From an uncultured bacterium (GTDB lineage: Bacteria > Actinomycetota > Coriobacteriia > Coriobacteriales > Coriobacteriaceae): a DNA stretch of 64,000 nucleotides. The stretch is taken from positions 75,020 to 139,019 of the forward strand of contig CAJMST010000005.1 of assembly GCA_905216145.1 (NCBI GenBank), read 5' to 3'. Numbering within the stretch: the stretch's first letter is position 1; each line of letters opens with the position of its first letter. The translations under genes were made by a program, and so were the position numbers. The notes beneath the pieces were generated by a model. The model saw nothing but the letters and a program-made list of their open reading frames with translations, was not told the DNA's origin and did not search any database. Positions 31,122 to 40,466 of the stretch are shown one piece after another.

Positions 31122-32813
31122 TTATTCGCCGGCAGGCGGTTGTGGTGCGGACGAAGACGGGGTCGAGCCCTCGCCACCATCCTGGCGCGGCTTGCGGGAA
31201 CGGCGACGGCGACGGCGCTTTTGACCCTGGTCGGCCGAGCCCTCGCCACCGCGCGGCTCGCGCTCGTCACGAGCGACGCCATGCGAAGCCTTGGCAGCCG
31301 CTCCCCCGCCATCTCCGGGACGACGGCGCGTGACCTTGACCTCGCCATCCGAGACCTGATCGGCCACGGAGGGCACTGAGGGCTTCTGCTGCGCGCCCGA
31401 GGAATGGCGACGGCGCGGACGCGGCGCGCGCTCCTCCTCGCCACGTGACTTGCCGCCCTTGTCGACAGGCGCATCGGAGGCCGAGGCGCCCTTGGAAGCG
31501 GCACCGGCCTCGCGAGCAGCTGCGGCGCGGAAGGCGTCCTCGCGCTCCTCGCTCGACAGATGACGGCGGCGGCGACGTGTGGGGTTCATGCCGCCGCCGC
31601 GATTCTGCTGCTGGGGCTGCTGAACCTCGCGCTCGCGAGAGGCGTTCTTGCCCGCGGCTGCAACCTCGGTAGCATCGCCCGAGCCCGCGCGCTTGCGACG
31701 GCGACGGCCATCGGCCGCCCCCTCGGCCTCGGGTGTCTCGGCCTTACCGCGGCCCTTTCCGCGGCCACGGCCCTCGCCCTGACCCTGACCGGCGCGAGCA
31801 TCGGATTCAGCATCGCGACGACGGCGCTTGGGCATCGACGTGCCGGCCAGACGGTCGGCACTCGACAGGCCATCGCCCACATCGACGCCGTTTTCGCGAT
31901 CGAGCTCCATGAGCGCCAGACGCATCTCGGGCGACTCAATGCGCTCGAGCACGTCGCGCGTCACGCAGTCGGGGCGGCAGTTGCAGCCCTGTTCGGCGGC
32001 CTTCTTCTTGCAGCCCTCCGAGCACGTCATATCGGCCAGGTTGACCTTAAAGACCTTGCCGTTCTCTAGGCGCAGCACCAGCTGCTCACGCGGCGTGTCA
32101 TATTCCTGAATACGCGCCTTGCCGAGCGGCGTATCGATGAGCGTCTTCTTTTTGGGCGCACGGCTCTTAAAGTCCTTGTAGGCCTCGAACTCGTAGCGCA
32201 GGCAGCACATCAGACGACCGCACACGCCGCTGATCTTGGAGGAATTGAGCGGCAGGTCTTGCTCTTTTGCCATGCGAATCGAGACGGGTTCAAACTGTCC
32301 GCCAAAGCGCGTGCAGCAGAGCTCCTGTCCGCACTGGGCATAGCCACCCACCAGGCGGGTCTCGTCGCGCACGCCGATCTGGCGCATGTCGACGCGAATG
32401 TGCAGCGTCGAGGACAGGTCCTTGACGAGCTGGCGAAAATCGACGCGCTCCTCGGCCGCAAAGTAGAACACGGCCTTCTCGCCGCCAAACAGGTACTCGA
32501 CGCCGACCGGCTTCATCTCGAGGTCGAGCTCCTTGACCAGGCGGCGAAAGTCGACCATCGCCTCGTCGCCTTGGATGGCCAGGTCGTCGGCAAGCTGCAG
32601 GTCGATGTCGCTCGCCACGCGCAGCACGGGCTTGAGCGGCTGACCGATCTCGTCTTGCGGCACCTCGAAGGGATCGGCCGTGACCAGGCCGATCTCGGTT
32701 CCGCGCTCGGTGGAGCAAATGGCATAATCGGCCTCGAGGATATCCAGATCCTGCGGATCGAACCACAGGTCGCGCGAGGCGTAGGTAAACTTAACGGGTA
32801 CGACTAACGGCAT
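31122..32813 (-). CDS. ricT: PSP1/RicT (YaaT)-family protein with a long basic tail
   Basis: Residues 1-310 match RicT: GTEIGLVTADPFEVP, YFAAEERVDFRQLVKDL and the Cys-rich CGQELCCTRF ... GVCGRLMCCLRYE, which binds an iron-sulfur cluster in the Bacillus Ric complex that aids RNase Y. The remaining 250 residues are disordered and Arg/Gly/Lys-rich (SMPKRRRRDAE, KRRRRRRSRKPRQ), well beyond the usual length of about 275, and suggest RNA binding. It overlaps holB by 10 bp and belongs to the tmk-holB-ricT operon. Confidence 0.92.
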   Translation of the reverse strand: MPLVVPVKFTYASRDLWFDPQDLDILEADYAICSTERGTEIGLVTADPFEVPQDEIGQPLKPVLRVASDIDLQLADDLAIQGDEAMVDFRRLVKELDLEMKPVGVEYLFGGEKAVFYFAAEERVDFRQLVKDLSSTLHIRVDMRQIGVRDETRLVGGYAQCGQELCCTRFGGQFEPVSIRMAKEQDLPLNSSKISGVCGRLMCCLRYEFEAYKDFKSRAPKKKTLIDTPLGKARIQEYDTPREQLVLRLENGKVFKVNLADMTCSEGCKKKAAEQGCNCRPDCVTRDVLERIESPEMRLALMELDRENGVDVGDGLSSADRLAGTSMPKRRRRDAESDARAGQGQGEGRGRGKGRGKAETPEAEGAADGRRRRKRAGSGDATEVAAAGKNASREREVQQPQQQNRGGGMNPTRRRRRHLSSEEREDAFRAAAAREAGAASKGASASDAPVDKGGKSRGEEERAPRPRRRHSSGAQQKPSVPSVADQVSDGEVKVTRRRPGDGGGAAAKASHGVARDEREPRGGEGSADQGQKRRRRRRSRKPRQDGGEGSTPSSSAPQPPAGE

Positions 32814-33931
32814 TTCAGTGCCTTCCTGATATCGAACAGCATGACCTCGATGGCCAGCTGGGGAGTAACGTTTCTGGCGATGTTGCGCTCGGCGGTCGCG
32901 ACTGCCTCGAGCGCCCGTGTGGCACCCGCAACATTCGTCGCGGCGGCAAGCCGCCCGATCGTGTCGCGCACGTCCTCGTTCACAACGTCTGCCGCCTCAT
33001 CCTGAAGCGTCAGCAGCACGTCGCGCATGAGCGTCCGTGCGCTCGCCAGCGCTTCCATGATACCCGAACGCTCGCGCGCGTTGAGTTCGCGCTTGTTGCG
33101 GTCCTCAAGCTGCTTCAATGCTCCACGCGACAGGTAGTCGGCGTTTTGCTCGAGCACCTTTTCCTGTGTGGACTTGACCTCGGCGAGCGGTGCCTTAACG
33201 GCGACAATAAGCGACTTGGCGCGGCTGAGCACGTCGGCCTCGTCGGCGGCGATGAGCGAATCGATGGCGCGAACCATCTGACGGCGGGCGTCCTGGCGCT
33301 CGGCGCTCTTGAGGAACTCGATGCCACGCGTGGGGCTTCCCGCTACTGCGACGGCCATGTGGCAACGCGCGGGGTCCTGACCGGTGGCGCGACTCACGGC
33401 CTGCGCGGCGACGGCGGGCGATACCAGCCGAAACGGCACGCACTGGCAGCGGCTCACGATGGTGGACAGCATCACGTCTGCCGAGGTGCCCAGCAAGATA
33501 AACATAACGCCCTCGGGCGGCTCCTCGAGTGTCTTGAGCAGCGCGTTGGCGGTGTTGGCGCGCAGCTGCTCGGCACGGTCGATGATGTAGACCTTGGCCT
33601 TGGCGCGGATGGGCGCCAGCGGCACGTCGTCGAGCAGCTCGCGGGTCTGGGCAATGAGGTAGCCCGTGGCGCTCTCGGGCGTGTAATAGTGCACGTCGGG
33701 GTGCGTATGGCGGGCAACGCGCACACAACTGTCGCATGAGCCGCAGCCATCCTGCTCGCACAGGAAGGCTTGGGCGAGCGCCCACGCGGCGTCGAGCTTG
33801 CCCGCGCCGGGCGCGCCCAAAAACAGGTAGGCGTGCGATGCGCGACCGCTGGCGACGGCATTGGTCAAAAAGTCGCGCACGCGCTCTTGGGTGTCAAGCT
33901 TGGCCAGCAGGCTTGTCTGAGCGGGGGCCAT
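32804..33931 (-). CDS. holB: DNA polymerase III subunit delta-prime
   Basis: The 375-residue AAA+ clamp-loader subunit has YLFLGAPGAGKLDAAW (P-loop), a zinc module CEQDGCGSCDSCVR, and YIIDRAEQLRANTANALLKTLEEPPEG in the Walker B/sensor region. The ATG at 33931 has GGAGG upstream and lies just 1 bp after the tmk stop. It loads the sliding clamp with HolA and DnaX. Confidence 0.93.
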   Translation of the reverse strand: MAPAQTSLLAKLDTQERVRDFLTNAVASGRASHAYLFLGAPGAGKLDAAWALAQAFLCEQDGCGSCDSCVRVARHTHPDVHYYTPESATGYLIAQTRELLDDVPLAPIRAKAKVYIIDRAEQLRANTANALLKTLEEPPEGVMFILLGTSADVMLSTIVSRCQCVPFRLVSPAVAAQAVSRATGQDPARCHMAVAVAGSPTRGIEFLKSAERQDARRQMVRAIDSLIAADEADVLSRAKSLIVAVKAPLAEVKSTQEKVLEQNADYLSRGALKQLEDRNKRELNARERSGIMEALASARTLMRDVLLTLQDEAADVVNEDVRDTIGRLAAATNVAGATRALEAVATAERNIARNVTPQLAIEVMLFDIRKALKCR

Positions 33932-33932
33932 G

Positions 33933-34616
33933 TTACTCGGCCTCCTGGGCAAGCGCGGCGGTGACGGCGTCCTGGGAAATGTCGAGGCCGTAGACGCGAA
34001 CCTGCTCGACCGTCCGCGCGAAGACGTCCTCGATGGACGCGGTCGCGTCGATGAGCTTTACGCGGTTTGGTTCCTCGGCGGCGATGGCGCAAAATCCCTG
34101 GTAGACACGCTCTTGGAAGGCCATGCCCTTAGCCTCCATGCGATCTGCCGCGCCACGGGCTGCCATGCGCAGCGCCGCCTGCTCGGGCGTGATGTGATAG
34201 ACGAGCGTGAGCGCCGGGTGCGTACCCGCGACGGCCAGGTTGTTGGCGTCGCGCACCATCTGGCGATCGAGGCCATCGGCAAACGCCTGGTAGCAGGTCG
34301 TGGAATCGTAGAAGCGATCGCACAGGACCACCTTACCGACAGCAAGGGCGGGCACGATGACCTCGTGCACCAACTGAGCGCGCGCCGCCTCGTAGAGCAA
34401 CAACTCGCAGGTGTCGCCCATCGCCGTGTTGGCGGGGTCGAGCAGCAGAGCACGGATCTTTTCGCTGATGGCGGTACCGCCCGGCTCGCGCAGGCTCACA
34501 ACCTGGTAGCCAGCGAGTTCGAGCGCGCGGGCAAGCAGGCGCGCCTGCGTGGACTTGCCGGCGCCATCGACGCCCTCGAGCGTGATAAAGCTATGTTGAG
34601 CGGGCTCAAAAGCCAT
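33933..34616 (-). CDS. tmk: Thymidylate kinase
   Basis: The 227-residue enzyme starts with FITLEGVDGAGKSTQARLL (P-loop), followed by LREPGGTAISEKIRALLLD with the conserved dTMP-binding Arg-Glu-Pro-Gly, and VLCDRFYDSTTCYQ. It phosphorylates dTMP to dTDP. It is the first gene of tmk-holB-ricT. Confidence 0.95.
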   Translation of the reverse strand: MAFEPAQHSFITLEGVDGAGKSTQARLLARALELAGYQVVSLREPGGTAISEKIRALLLDPANTAMGDTCELLLYEAARAQLVHEVIVPALAVGKVVLCDRFYDSTTCYQAFADGLDRQMVRDANNLAVAGTHPALTLVYHITPEQAALRMAARGAADRMEAKGMAFQERVYQGFCAIAAEEPNRVKLIDATASIEDVFARTVEQVRVYGLDISQDAVTAALAQEAE

Positions 34617-34719
34617 GGGCGCAGTCCCTTCCTACAAGGCGCGTAAATGCGATTTATAGCAACCAAGCCATGATACCCCAGTGCTCGGTGCGTCCCCAAT
34701 GGCTAAAGGTGCCTTTCCA

Positions 34720-34788
34720 AAGTTGCGGTGAAATAGGGACTGATTGAAGCTCTGAGACCGCCAAACAGTCCCTATTTCACCGCAACTT
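34720..34788. repeat. Palindromic element with perfect 23-bp arms
   Basis: Bases 34720-34742 and 34766-34788 are exact inverted repeats (core GTTGCGGTGAAATAGGGACT) around a 23-bp loop. It lies in the divergent gap between tmk and the zinc-ribbon gene. There is no T-run. Confidence 0.75.
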
Positions 34789-34856
34789 ATGATGGGGAAT
34801 TTTGGACGCTGGGTATAATCGTCGTATTGCATTGAAATGTGGCGAAAGGAGTGGCA

Positions 34857-35840
34857 ATGTCTCGGTATTGCGCCTCGTGCGGCAAGCTTCTTGCAGATGA
34901 TGCCAAGTTCTGCACCTCGTGCGGTGCACCCGTTGAGCAAACAACCGCGAGCGATAGCCAGCCCGCTTTTGAGCAGACCGGTTCCCTCGATACGCCGCAA
35001 GCCAAGGCGGACGACCCCCTCGCCTATCGCCCCGACCCCGCCGCAGGCCCCGCGACCGTCGAGACCACGCAGCGCATACCCGTCGCGAGCGGCTCGCCCC
35101 AACAGCAGCCGGCTCCCGCATACGCGCCCGCTTCGCCACAGACCCCCGCTCCCAAAAAGAGCGGCACCGGGCCGCTTATCGCCGTTATCGTTGTGCTGGT
35201 GGCGATCATCATCGCCCTGGTCGTTTTCTTTGTGATCAAGCCTTTCGACAACGCCGCCACGCAGACGACTGCCGAGGTAGCTAAGCTGCACCATGACGTC
35301 GACGACGATGACCTAAAGCCTCTCGGCGATCCCAACAGCCTGTACGACGATGATGACGATGACGACGAGGATGGCGGCGAAACAACACTCTCCGAGCAGA
35401 ACCTCTACCGCCGACTGAGCGAATACTACGACTTGCTCGAAGACCTCGACAACTACGTCCGTGGCTGCGCGCAGAACTTCAACGGCAGCTATCTGGAAGA
35501 GGATCGAACCACCCGTCAAAATCTCGCCGACGTCGCCGAGCGCACGGAGAACACCATCGAGCAGTATTACGACATCGTCGAGGACCTAGACGTCCCGACG
35601 AGCTCCAAGAACTACAGCTCCTGGAAGGACATCATCGCCCTGTACGACGACCTGGATCACCGCATTGACGCAATCTGTGATGCCTGGGAGATCAGCCTGA
35701 AATACGCCAAGCCTGCGGACCACAAGAATGAGATCGTGGCGCCGCTGTCGCGCGACAACGTGGCGGGCACCAATGACAATAAGTACCGCCTAGACTTTGA
35801 GGAGCGCTATCCCGGCGCCAAACCCGTCGAAGTGAACTAG
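34857..35840 (+). CDS. Zinc-ribbon membrane protein, function unknown
   Basis: The start at 34857 (AAAGGAG upstream) gives 327 residues. MSRYCASCGKLLADDAKFC begins a four-Cys zinc ribbon of the zf-ribbon type. A Pro-rich linker, one membrane helix (about residues 108-132) and an acidic outer domain with a DDDDDDDEDGG run follow. The C-terminal 150 residues look alpha-helical. Similar single-pass zinc-ribbon proteins in Gram-positives are uncharacterised. Confidence 0.7.
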   Translation: MSRYCASCGKLLADDAKFCTSCGAPVEQTTASDSQPAFEQTGSLDTPQAKADDPLAYRPDPAAGPATVETTQRIPVASGSPQQQPAPAYAPASPQTPAPKKSGTGPLIAVIVVLVAIIIALVVFFVIKPFDNAATQTTAEVAKLHHDVDDDDLKPLGDPNSLYDDDDDDDEDGGETTLSEQNLYRRLSEYYDLLEDLDNYVRGCAQNFNGSYLEEDRTTRQNLADVAERTENTIEQYYDIVEDLDVPTSSKNYSSWKDIIALYDDLDHRIDAICDAWEISLKYAKPADHKNEIVAPLSRDNVAGTNDNKYRLDFEERYPGAKPVEVN

Positions 35841-35855
35841 CGCTCTGCCGGTCTA

Positions 35856-35893
35856 AAAAACGAGCGAGGATCGCGGGGTCCTCGCTCGTTTTT
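35856..35893. terminator. Bidirectional terminator
   Basis: Arms AAAAACGAGCGAGGA (35856-35870) and TCCTCGCTCGTTTTT (35879-35893) are perfect over 15 bp between convergent genes, with A and T runs on both sides. Confidence 0.9.
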
Positions 35894-35920
35894 GTTTTAG
35901 TCAATGTTCCGACTACGCCG

Positions 35921-38515
35921 TTACTTGTCGGCGGCTGCTTTCTTGGCAGTCGACTTCTTCGCGGTCGCCTTCTTGGCGGCAGTGGCTTTCTTAGCCGTCG
36001 TCTTCTTGGCCGCCGTCGTCTTCTTCACCGTGCTCGCCTTAGTCGTGGTCTTACGGCCGCGGACGGGCTTCTTCTCCTTGGTCGGGCAGTCCATGTTCAC
36101 GCAGATGCGCCACGGGCCGCGCGCCGTGTTGACCACCACGATGGGGGCGCCGCACTCGGGGCAGGTCTCACCCGTCGCCTCGAGCTTACCGCGCGCCGGA
36201 AGAGGATAGCTCACACCGCAGTCATCGTAGTTGGTGCAGCGGATAAAGCGCTTGCCGCTCTTCTCACTCTTGTGTGCGATCAGGTCGCCATGGCGTCCGG
36301 CCTCGGCGCACACCTTGCACTCGCCCACCTTAAGGTCGGGCTCGTAGTTGGTGGGGCACGTCGGGTTCACGCAAATCTCGAAGGCCTTCTGGCGGAACGG
36401 CTGGCACTTAATGCGCGGCGCGCCGCACTCGGGGCACACGGCGGCCTCGCCCTCGAGCGGACTCACCTTGACGCCGCTCGGCACCGGATAGGTCACATCG
36501 CAGTCGGGCCAGCCCATGCAGCCAATGAAGCTGCCACGGGTCTTGGCGCTCGTCTTCATAACCAAGTCCTTGCCGCACTTGGGGCAGGCGCCCACGCGCG
36601 CATCGGCCGTGACGGCGTCGCTGATGGCGTCGCCCAGCTCCTGCGTGTGCTTGAGCAGCTCGTCGAGCACGCCGGCCAGCAGCGCGCGCGAGTGCGTCAC
36701 GACATGCTCTTCGGTATCCTCGCCGCGCTCGACGCGGGTCATATCGCCATCAAGCTCGCTGGTCATATCGGGGCTCGTGATGCGCGGGGCAAATTGCGTC
36801 AGCGCGTCGATGATGGCGATGCCCAGCTGGCTCGGCTCAACGGGATCATTTTTGAGATAGCGCACGGCATACAGGCGCTCGATGATGCTCGCGCGCGTGG
36901 ACTTGGTGCCCAAACCGCGCTTTTCCATCTCCTGCACGAGCTTGCCCTGGCTGTAGCGCGCGGGCGGCTCGGTCTGCTTGGCCTCGAGCTTAATGTCGAA
37001 CACGTCGACCGTATCGCCCTGCTCAAGCGGCGGCATCTGCTCGTCGCGTTTGAGTCCATACGGGTATGCCTCGCGGAAACCCGGGGTCACGAGCACGTCG
37101 CCCGAAGCCACGAACGGCTCGCCATTGACGTCGAGCTCGAGCTTGGTGTTCTCAATGGTCGCAGGACCCATAAGCGTCGCCAGAAAGCGGCGAGCGATGA
37201 GGTCATAGAGCTTGCGCTGGCCGCCGTCGAGCGTGGACGGATCGCCCTCGCCCGTGGGGTAGATAGGCGGGTGGTCGGTGGTCTCGACTTTGCCGCGCGT
37301 GGGCTTCATGGGGCCGGCGAGCACCTTTTTGCACACGGGCGCCAGCGCCGGGTTGATCTTTGCAAGGTCACTCACCACAGCGCCCAAATCGAGCGTCGCA
37401 GGATACACGGTGTTGTCGACACGCGGGTAGCTGATGAGGCCCGCCATGTAGAGGGACTCGGCGATGCGCATGGTACGCGCAGGCGAGATGCCCTCGGCCG
37501 CGGCGGCGGCCTGCAGCGAGGTCGTCGCAAACGGCGTGGGCGGCTGCTGCTTGCGGGAGCGCTTGGTCACCGCGGCGACGGTTGCCGTCGTAGCGCCGTC
37601 AACGTGGCCGTACGCCGTCTCGGCAGCATCTTTGTCGGTAAAACGCGCCGTCTTGTGCGCGATCTTAAAGCGGTCGTCCTCGGCAGCACCCCGAGCGGCA
37701 CCCATGCCGCGAATCTGCCAATAGTCCTCAGGCACAAACGCCATGCGCTCGCGCTCGCGCTCGACCACTAGGGCAAGCGTCGGCGTCTGCACGCGGCCGG
37801 CGGAACGCACGTTGCCAAAGCCGCCAAACTTGGCGAGCGTCAGGTAGCGCGTGAGCACCGCACCCCAAATGAGGTCGATGTGCTGACGGCTCTCGCCGGC
37901 ATCGGCCAAGTTCTGGTCGAGCGAGACGAGGTTATCGAAGGCCTGCGTGATCTCGGCCTTGGTAAACGAAGAGTACTGGGCGCGGGCGACCGGCAAGTCC
38001 GGCGCAACCTCGCGTACCTTGTTGAGAGCGTCCGAGCCGATCAGCTCGCCCTCGCGATCGAAGTCCGTGGCGATGATGACACTGTCGGACTTCTTAGCCA
38101 GGTTCTTGAGCGAACGAATGAGTTCTTTCTCGGCCGGCAACTTAATGACGGGCGCCCAGGTGAGGTAGGGCAGGCTCTCGAGCTTCCAGCCCTTGATGGA
38201 GATACCATCGGCAAGGAACGGCTTGCGCTTGGTGTCGTACGGCGGGCGGGCCAGGCCATCGGGCATATCGGCCGGCAGCATCTCGCCGTCTTCGGTCACC
38301 GAATACCAACCCAGCTTTTTATCGAACAGCACGCTGTCGCAAAAATCGGGCGCAAGGATGTGACCGGCAAGACCGATGGTCACGCACTCCTCGCCCTTCC
38401 ACTCAAAACGGTAGATGGCGGTATTGTACACCTTATCCTTTTTGGGTTTACCCGTGGACAGACGCTCGGCGATCTGACGCGCGGCGTCGTTTTTCTCGGC
38501 GATGATGAGCTTCAA
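35921..38515 (-). CDS. topA: Type IA DNA topoisomerase
   Basis: The 864-residue enzyme has an N-terminal Toprim domain (LIIAEKNDAARQIAERL, ATDFDREGELIG) and the active-site Tyr in GLISYPRVDNT. At least four C-terminal zinc-ribbon modules with CxxC pairs follow, for example CPKCGKDLVMK and CPECGAPRIKC. The tail is a Lys/Ala/Thr repeat like a histone H1 tail, as seen in actinobacterial topoisomerases. The N-terminal layout (no leading M-x-K-LVIVESP) is closer to the TopB/archaeal-like branch. It relaxes negative supercoils. Confidence 0.92.
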   Translation of the reverse strand: MKLIIAEKNDAARQIAERLSTGKPKKDKVYNTAIYRFEWKGEECVTIGLAGHILAPDFCDSVLFDKKLGWYSVTEDGEMLPADMPDGLARPPYDTKRKPFLADGISIKGWKLESLPYLTWAPVIKLPAEKELIRSLKNLAKKSDSVIIATDFDREGELIGSDALNKVREVAPDLPVARAQYSSFTKAEITQAFDNLVSLDQNLADAGESRQHIDLIWGAVLTRYLTLAKFGGFGNVRSAGRVQTPTLALVVERERERMAFVPEDYWQIRGMGAARGAAEDDRFKIAHKTARFTDKDAAETAYGHVDGATTATVAAVTKRSRKQQPPTPFATTSLQAAAAAEGISPARTMRIAESLYMAGLISYPRVDNTVYPATLDLGAVVSDLAKINPALAPVCKKVLAGPMKPTRGKVETTDHPPIYPTGEGDPSTLDGGQRKLYDLIARRFLATLMGPATIENTKLELDVNGEPFVASGDVLVTPGFREAYPYGLKRDEQMPPLEQGDTVDVFDIKLEAKQTEPPARYSQGKLVQEMEKRGLGTKSTRASIIERLYAVRYLKNDPVEPSQLGIAIIDALTQFAPRITSPDMTSELDGDMTRVERGEDTEEHVVTHSRALLAGVLDELLKHTQELGDAISDAVTADARVGACPKCGKDLVMKTSAKTRGSFIGCMGWPDCDVTYPVPSGVKVSPLEGEAAVCPECGAPRIKCQPFRQKAFEICVNPTCPTNYEPDLKVGECKVCAEAGRHGDLIAHKSEKSGKRFIRCTNYDDCGVSYPLPARGKLEATGETCPECGAPIVVVNTARGPWRICVNMDCPTKEKKPVRGRKTTTKASTVKKTTAAKKTTAKKATAAKKATAKKSTAKKAAADK

Positions 38516-38569
38516 AAGAGGCTCCTATCTCGTGTCTCTGCGGCTACGCCCGCCCGTATGGCGGCCGAT

Positions 38570-39253
38570 TTACGCCCTTGTTTGCTCGATCTGCCCGATG
38601 AGCCAATCGCACCAGGCATCCATGCCCTCGCCCTTGCGCGCGCTCACGGCAAACCGCGGCGCCTGCGGATTGAGGTCATCGAGTGTCTTAGTATACCTAT
38701 CCATGTCAAAATCGAAAGCCGGGGCCACGTCGACCTTGTTGAGCAGCTGCGCGCCGGCGTGTTGGAAGATGCCCGGGTACTTGATGGGCTTGTCGTCGCC
38801 CTCGGGCACCGAGAGAATCATGATGGACAGGTTCTCGCCCAGGTCAAAGTCGACCGGGCAGACCAAGTTGCCCACGTTTTCGATAAAGATGACGTCGATG
38901 TTTTGAAGACCCACCGCCTGGTCAAACGCGTCAACGGCCTCCATGATCATGTTACCCTCGAGGTGACACAGACCGCCCGTGTTGATCTGGATGGCGGGCA
39001 TGCCGGCTTCCTTCATGGTGATGGCGTCGACATCCGAGGCAATATCGCCCTCGATGACGGCGCAGCGCAAGCCGGCCTTGTCGCGCAGGCGCTCGTTGGT
39101 GCCCAGGATCGTGGTGGTCTTGCCCGAACCGGGGCTCGACAGCACATTGATCACATAGGTGTTTGTCTCATTAAATCGCTGACGCAGCTGATCTGCCAGG
39201 CGCTCGTTGCGCGACAGAATCGGCGATGCGATATCAATCGTTTTCTCGGCCAT
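38570..39253 (-). CDS. hypB: Hydrogenase/urease nickel incorporation GTPase HypB
   Basis: The 227-residue GTPase has VLSSPGSGKTTTIL (P-loop), EGDIASDVDA, the NTGGLCHLEGNMI segment with metal-binding Cys and His, IFIENVGNLVCP, and LNKVDVAP (NKxD). It delivers nickel for [NiFe]-hydrogenase assembly. There is no His-rich N-terminus. hypA lies immediately upstream; the hydrogenase itself is not in the window. Confidence 0.94.
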   Translation of the reverse strand: MAEKTIDIASPILSRNERLADQLRQRFNETNTYVINVLSSPGSGKTTTILGTNERLRDKAGLRCAVIEGDIASDVDAITMKEAGMPAIQINTGGLCHLEGNMIMEAVDAFDQAVGLQNIDVIFIENVGNLVCPVDFDLGENLSIMILSVPEGDDKPIKYPGIFQHAGAQLLNKVDVAPAFDFDMDRYTKTLDDLNPQAPRFAVSARKGEGMDAWCDWLIGQIEQTRA

Positions 39254-39308
39254 ACTTAGCGCTCCTTACTTTGGCCCCTTTATACCCCATCACTAGATGG
39301 CTAGCGGG

Positions 39309-39665
39309 CTAATCGTCGGGGGTTTCGATTTCGATGCTCGCGATATCGAGCTCGCGGCCGTGCAGTAGGCGCACGTTGGCACCACCACACTGGGGACAGC
39401 GACAGTGGAAACGATCGTGGTCGAAAACCTCGCCGCAGTCCAGACACTCGCTTTGTGGATGGACCTCCTCCACGGCAAGCTCGCAGCCTCGCGTGAGCGG
39501 GTCCTCGTCGCGAAACGTCTCCCACGCAAAGTCAAGCGCCTCGCGCACGACCTCGGTCATATCCCCGATACGCAGCGTTACCAAAACGGCGCGCGAGGCC
39601 CCCGCCCCACGCGCCGCACGAATCACTGTATCGAGTATGCCGTTGACAATGCCAACCTCGTGCAT
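39309..39665 (-). CDS. hypA: Hydrogenase nickel incorporation protein HypA
   Basis: The 118-residue protein starts MHEVGIVNGILD, with the nickel-binding His2-Glu3, and has a zinc domain with CLDCG and CPQCGG. It partners HypB in nickel insertion. It starts 6 bp after the tatC stop. Confidence 0.95.
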   Translation of the reverse strand: MHEVGIVNGILDTVIRAARGAGASRAVLVTLRIGDMTEVVREALDFAWETFRDEDPLTRGCELAVEEVHPQSECLDCGEVFDHDRFHCRCPQCGGANVRLLHGRELDIASIEIETPDD

Positions 39666-39671
39666 ACCGAT

Positions 39672-40466
39672 TTACTCCTCGCTATCCTCTTCGTCGTCCG
39701 AAAACAGGTCCAGACGGCTCACAAACAAGCCCTCCTTACCCTCGCGCGCGGTAATGACCACGCGAGCGATGGCGAGCGAAATCTCGTAGAGCGAGAGCAG
39801 GGCGCCATACATGAGGCCCAGCGTAACGGGCGAGCCGTCGGGCGTAATCACAGCCGAGCCCGCAAGCAGGCCAACGTATACGTAACGCCAGGCACTGCGG
39901 AAGGCCGCATAGGACACAATATGGAAGACGGACAGGTAGAAGATGATGAGCGGCAGCTCAAACGCCACACCAAAGCCGATCATAAAGAGCAGCTCCATGT
40001 TGACGTAGTTCTCCAGGTCGGGCAGCGCCGTGGCGACGGCCGAGGTCTCACCGATAAGCCACTCAAAGCCCGCCGGGATGATGATGAAGTAGCAGAAGAT
40101 AGCGCCCAGGAAGAACAGCACCGTCGAGGCGAGCACCGTGGGCACGACCCATTTGCGCTCGTTGGGACGCAGTGCCGGCAGGAAAAATGCCAGAATCTGC
40201 CAGATGATCATGGGCGTGCACATGACCACGGCCATCTTGATGGCCAGCGAGAAGCGCAAGCCAAAGCCGCCGAGCGTGGTAGTGATGTAGAACTTACCGT
40301 CCGGCACAAAGGAGCGGATAGGGTCTTCCAAGATGTCGAGCACCACGGGCGTGGCGAAATACAGCACGATGGCGGCGGCAAACACCGACACGACCACGAT
40401 AGTCAGGCGGCGACGGAGCTCTCCCAAGTGATCGAAGAGCGGCATGCGCGCAGGTCCGATAGGCAT
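39672..40466 (-). CDS. tatC: Twin-arginine translocase subunit TatC
   Basis: The 264-residue protein starts MPIGPARMPLFDHLGELRRRL, with the conserved HLxELRxR motif, and has six membrane helices. It recognises twin-arginine signal peptides. Its ATG overlaps the tatA stop (TAATG). The nearby hypAB genes fit, because hydrogenases are common Tat substrates. Confidence 0.95.
   Translation of the reverse strand: MPIGPARMPLFDHLGELRRRLTIVVVSVFAAAIVLYFATPVVLDILEDPIRSFVPDGKFYITTTLGGFGLRFSLAIKMAVVMCTPMIIWQILAFFLPALRPNERKWVVPTVLASTVLFFLGAIFCYFIIIPAGFEWLIGETSAVATALPDLENYVNMELLFMIGFGVAFELPLIIFYLSVFHIVSYAAFRSAWRYVYVGLLAGSAVITPDGSPVTLGLMYGALLSLYEISLAIARVVITAREGKEGLFVSRLDLFSDDEEDSEE

Noticed and set aside
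31586..31939. Alternative minus-strand frame inside the ricT tail
   Set aside because: Arg/Pro-rich shadow of the basic low-complexity tail of RicT.
35921..36060. Tandem-repeat or CRISPR-like region at the 3' end of topA
   Set aside because: It encodes the Lys/Ala/Thr tail of topoisomerase; repeats are codon-level low complexity without spacers.
36272..37771. Plus-strand open frame of about 500 codons inside topA
   Set aside because: Fully antisense to conserved topoisomerase sequence, with His/Arg-rich shadow composition.
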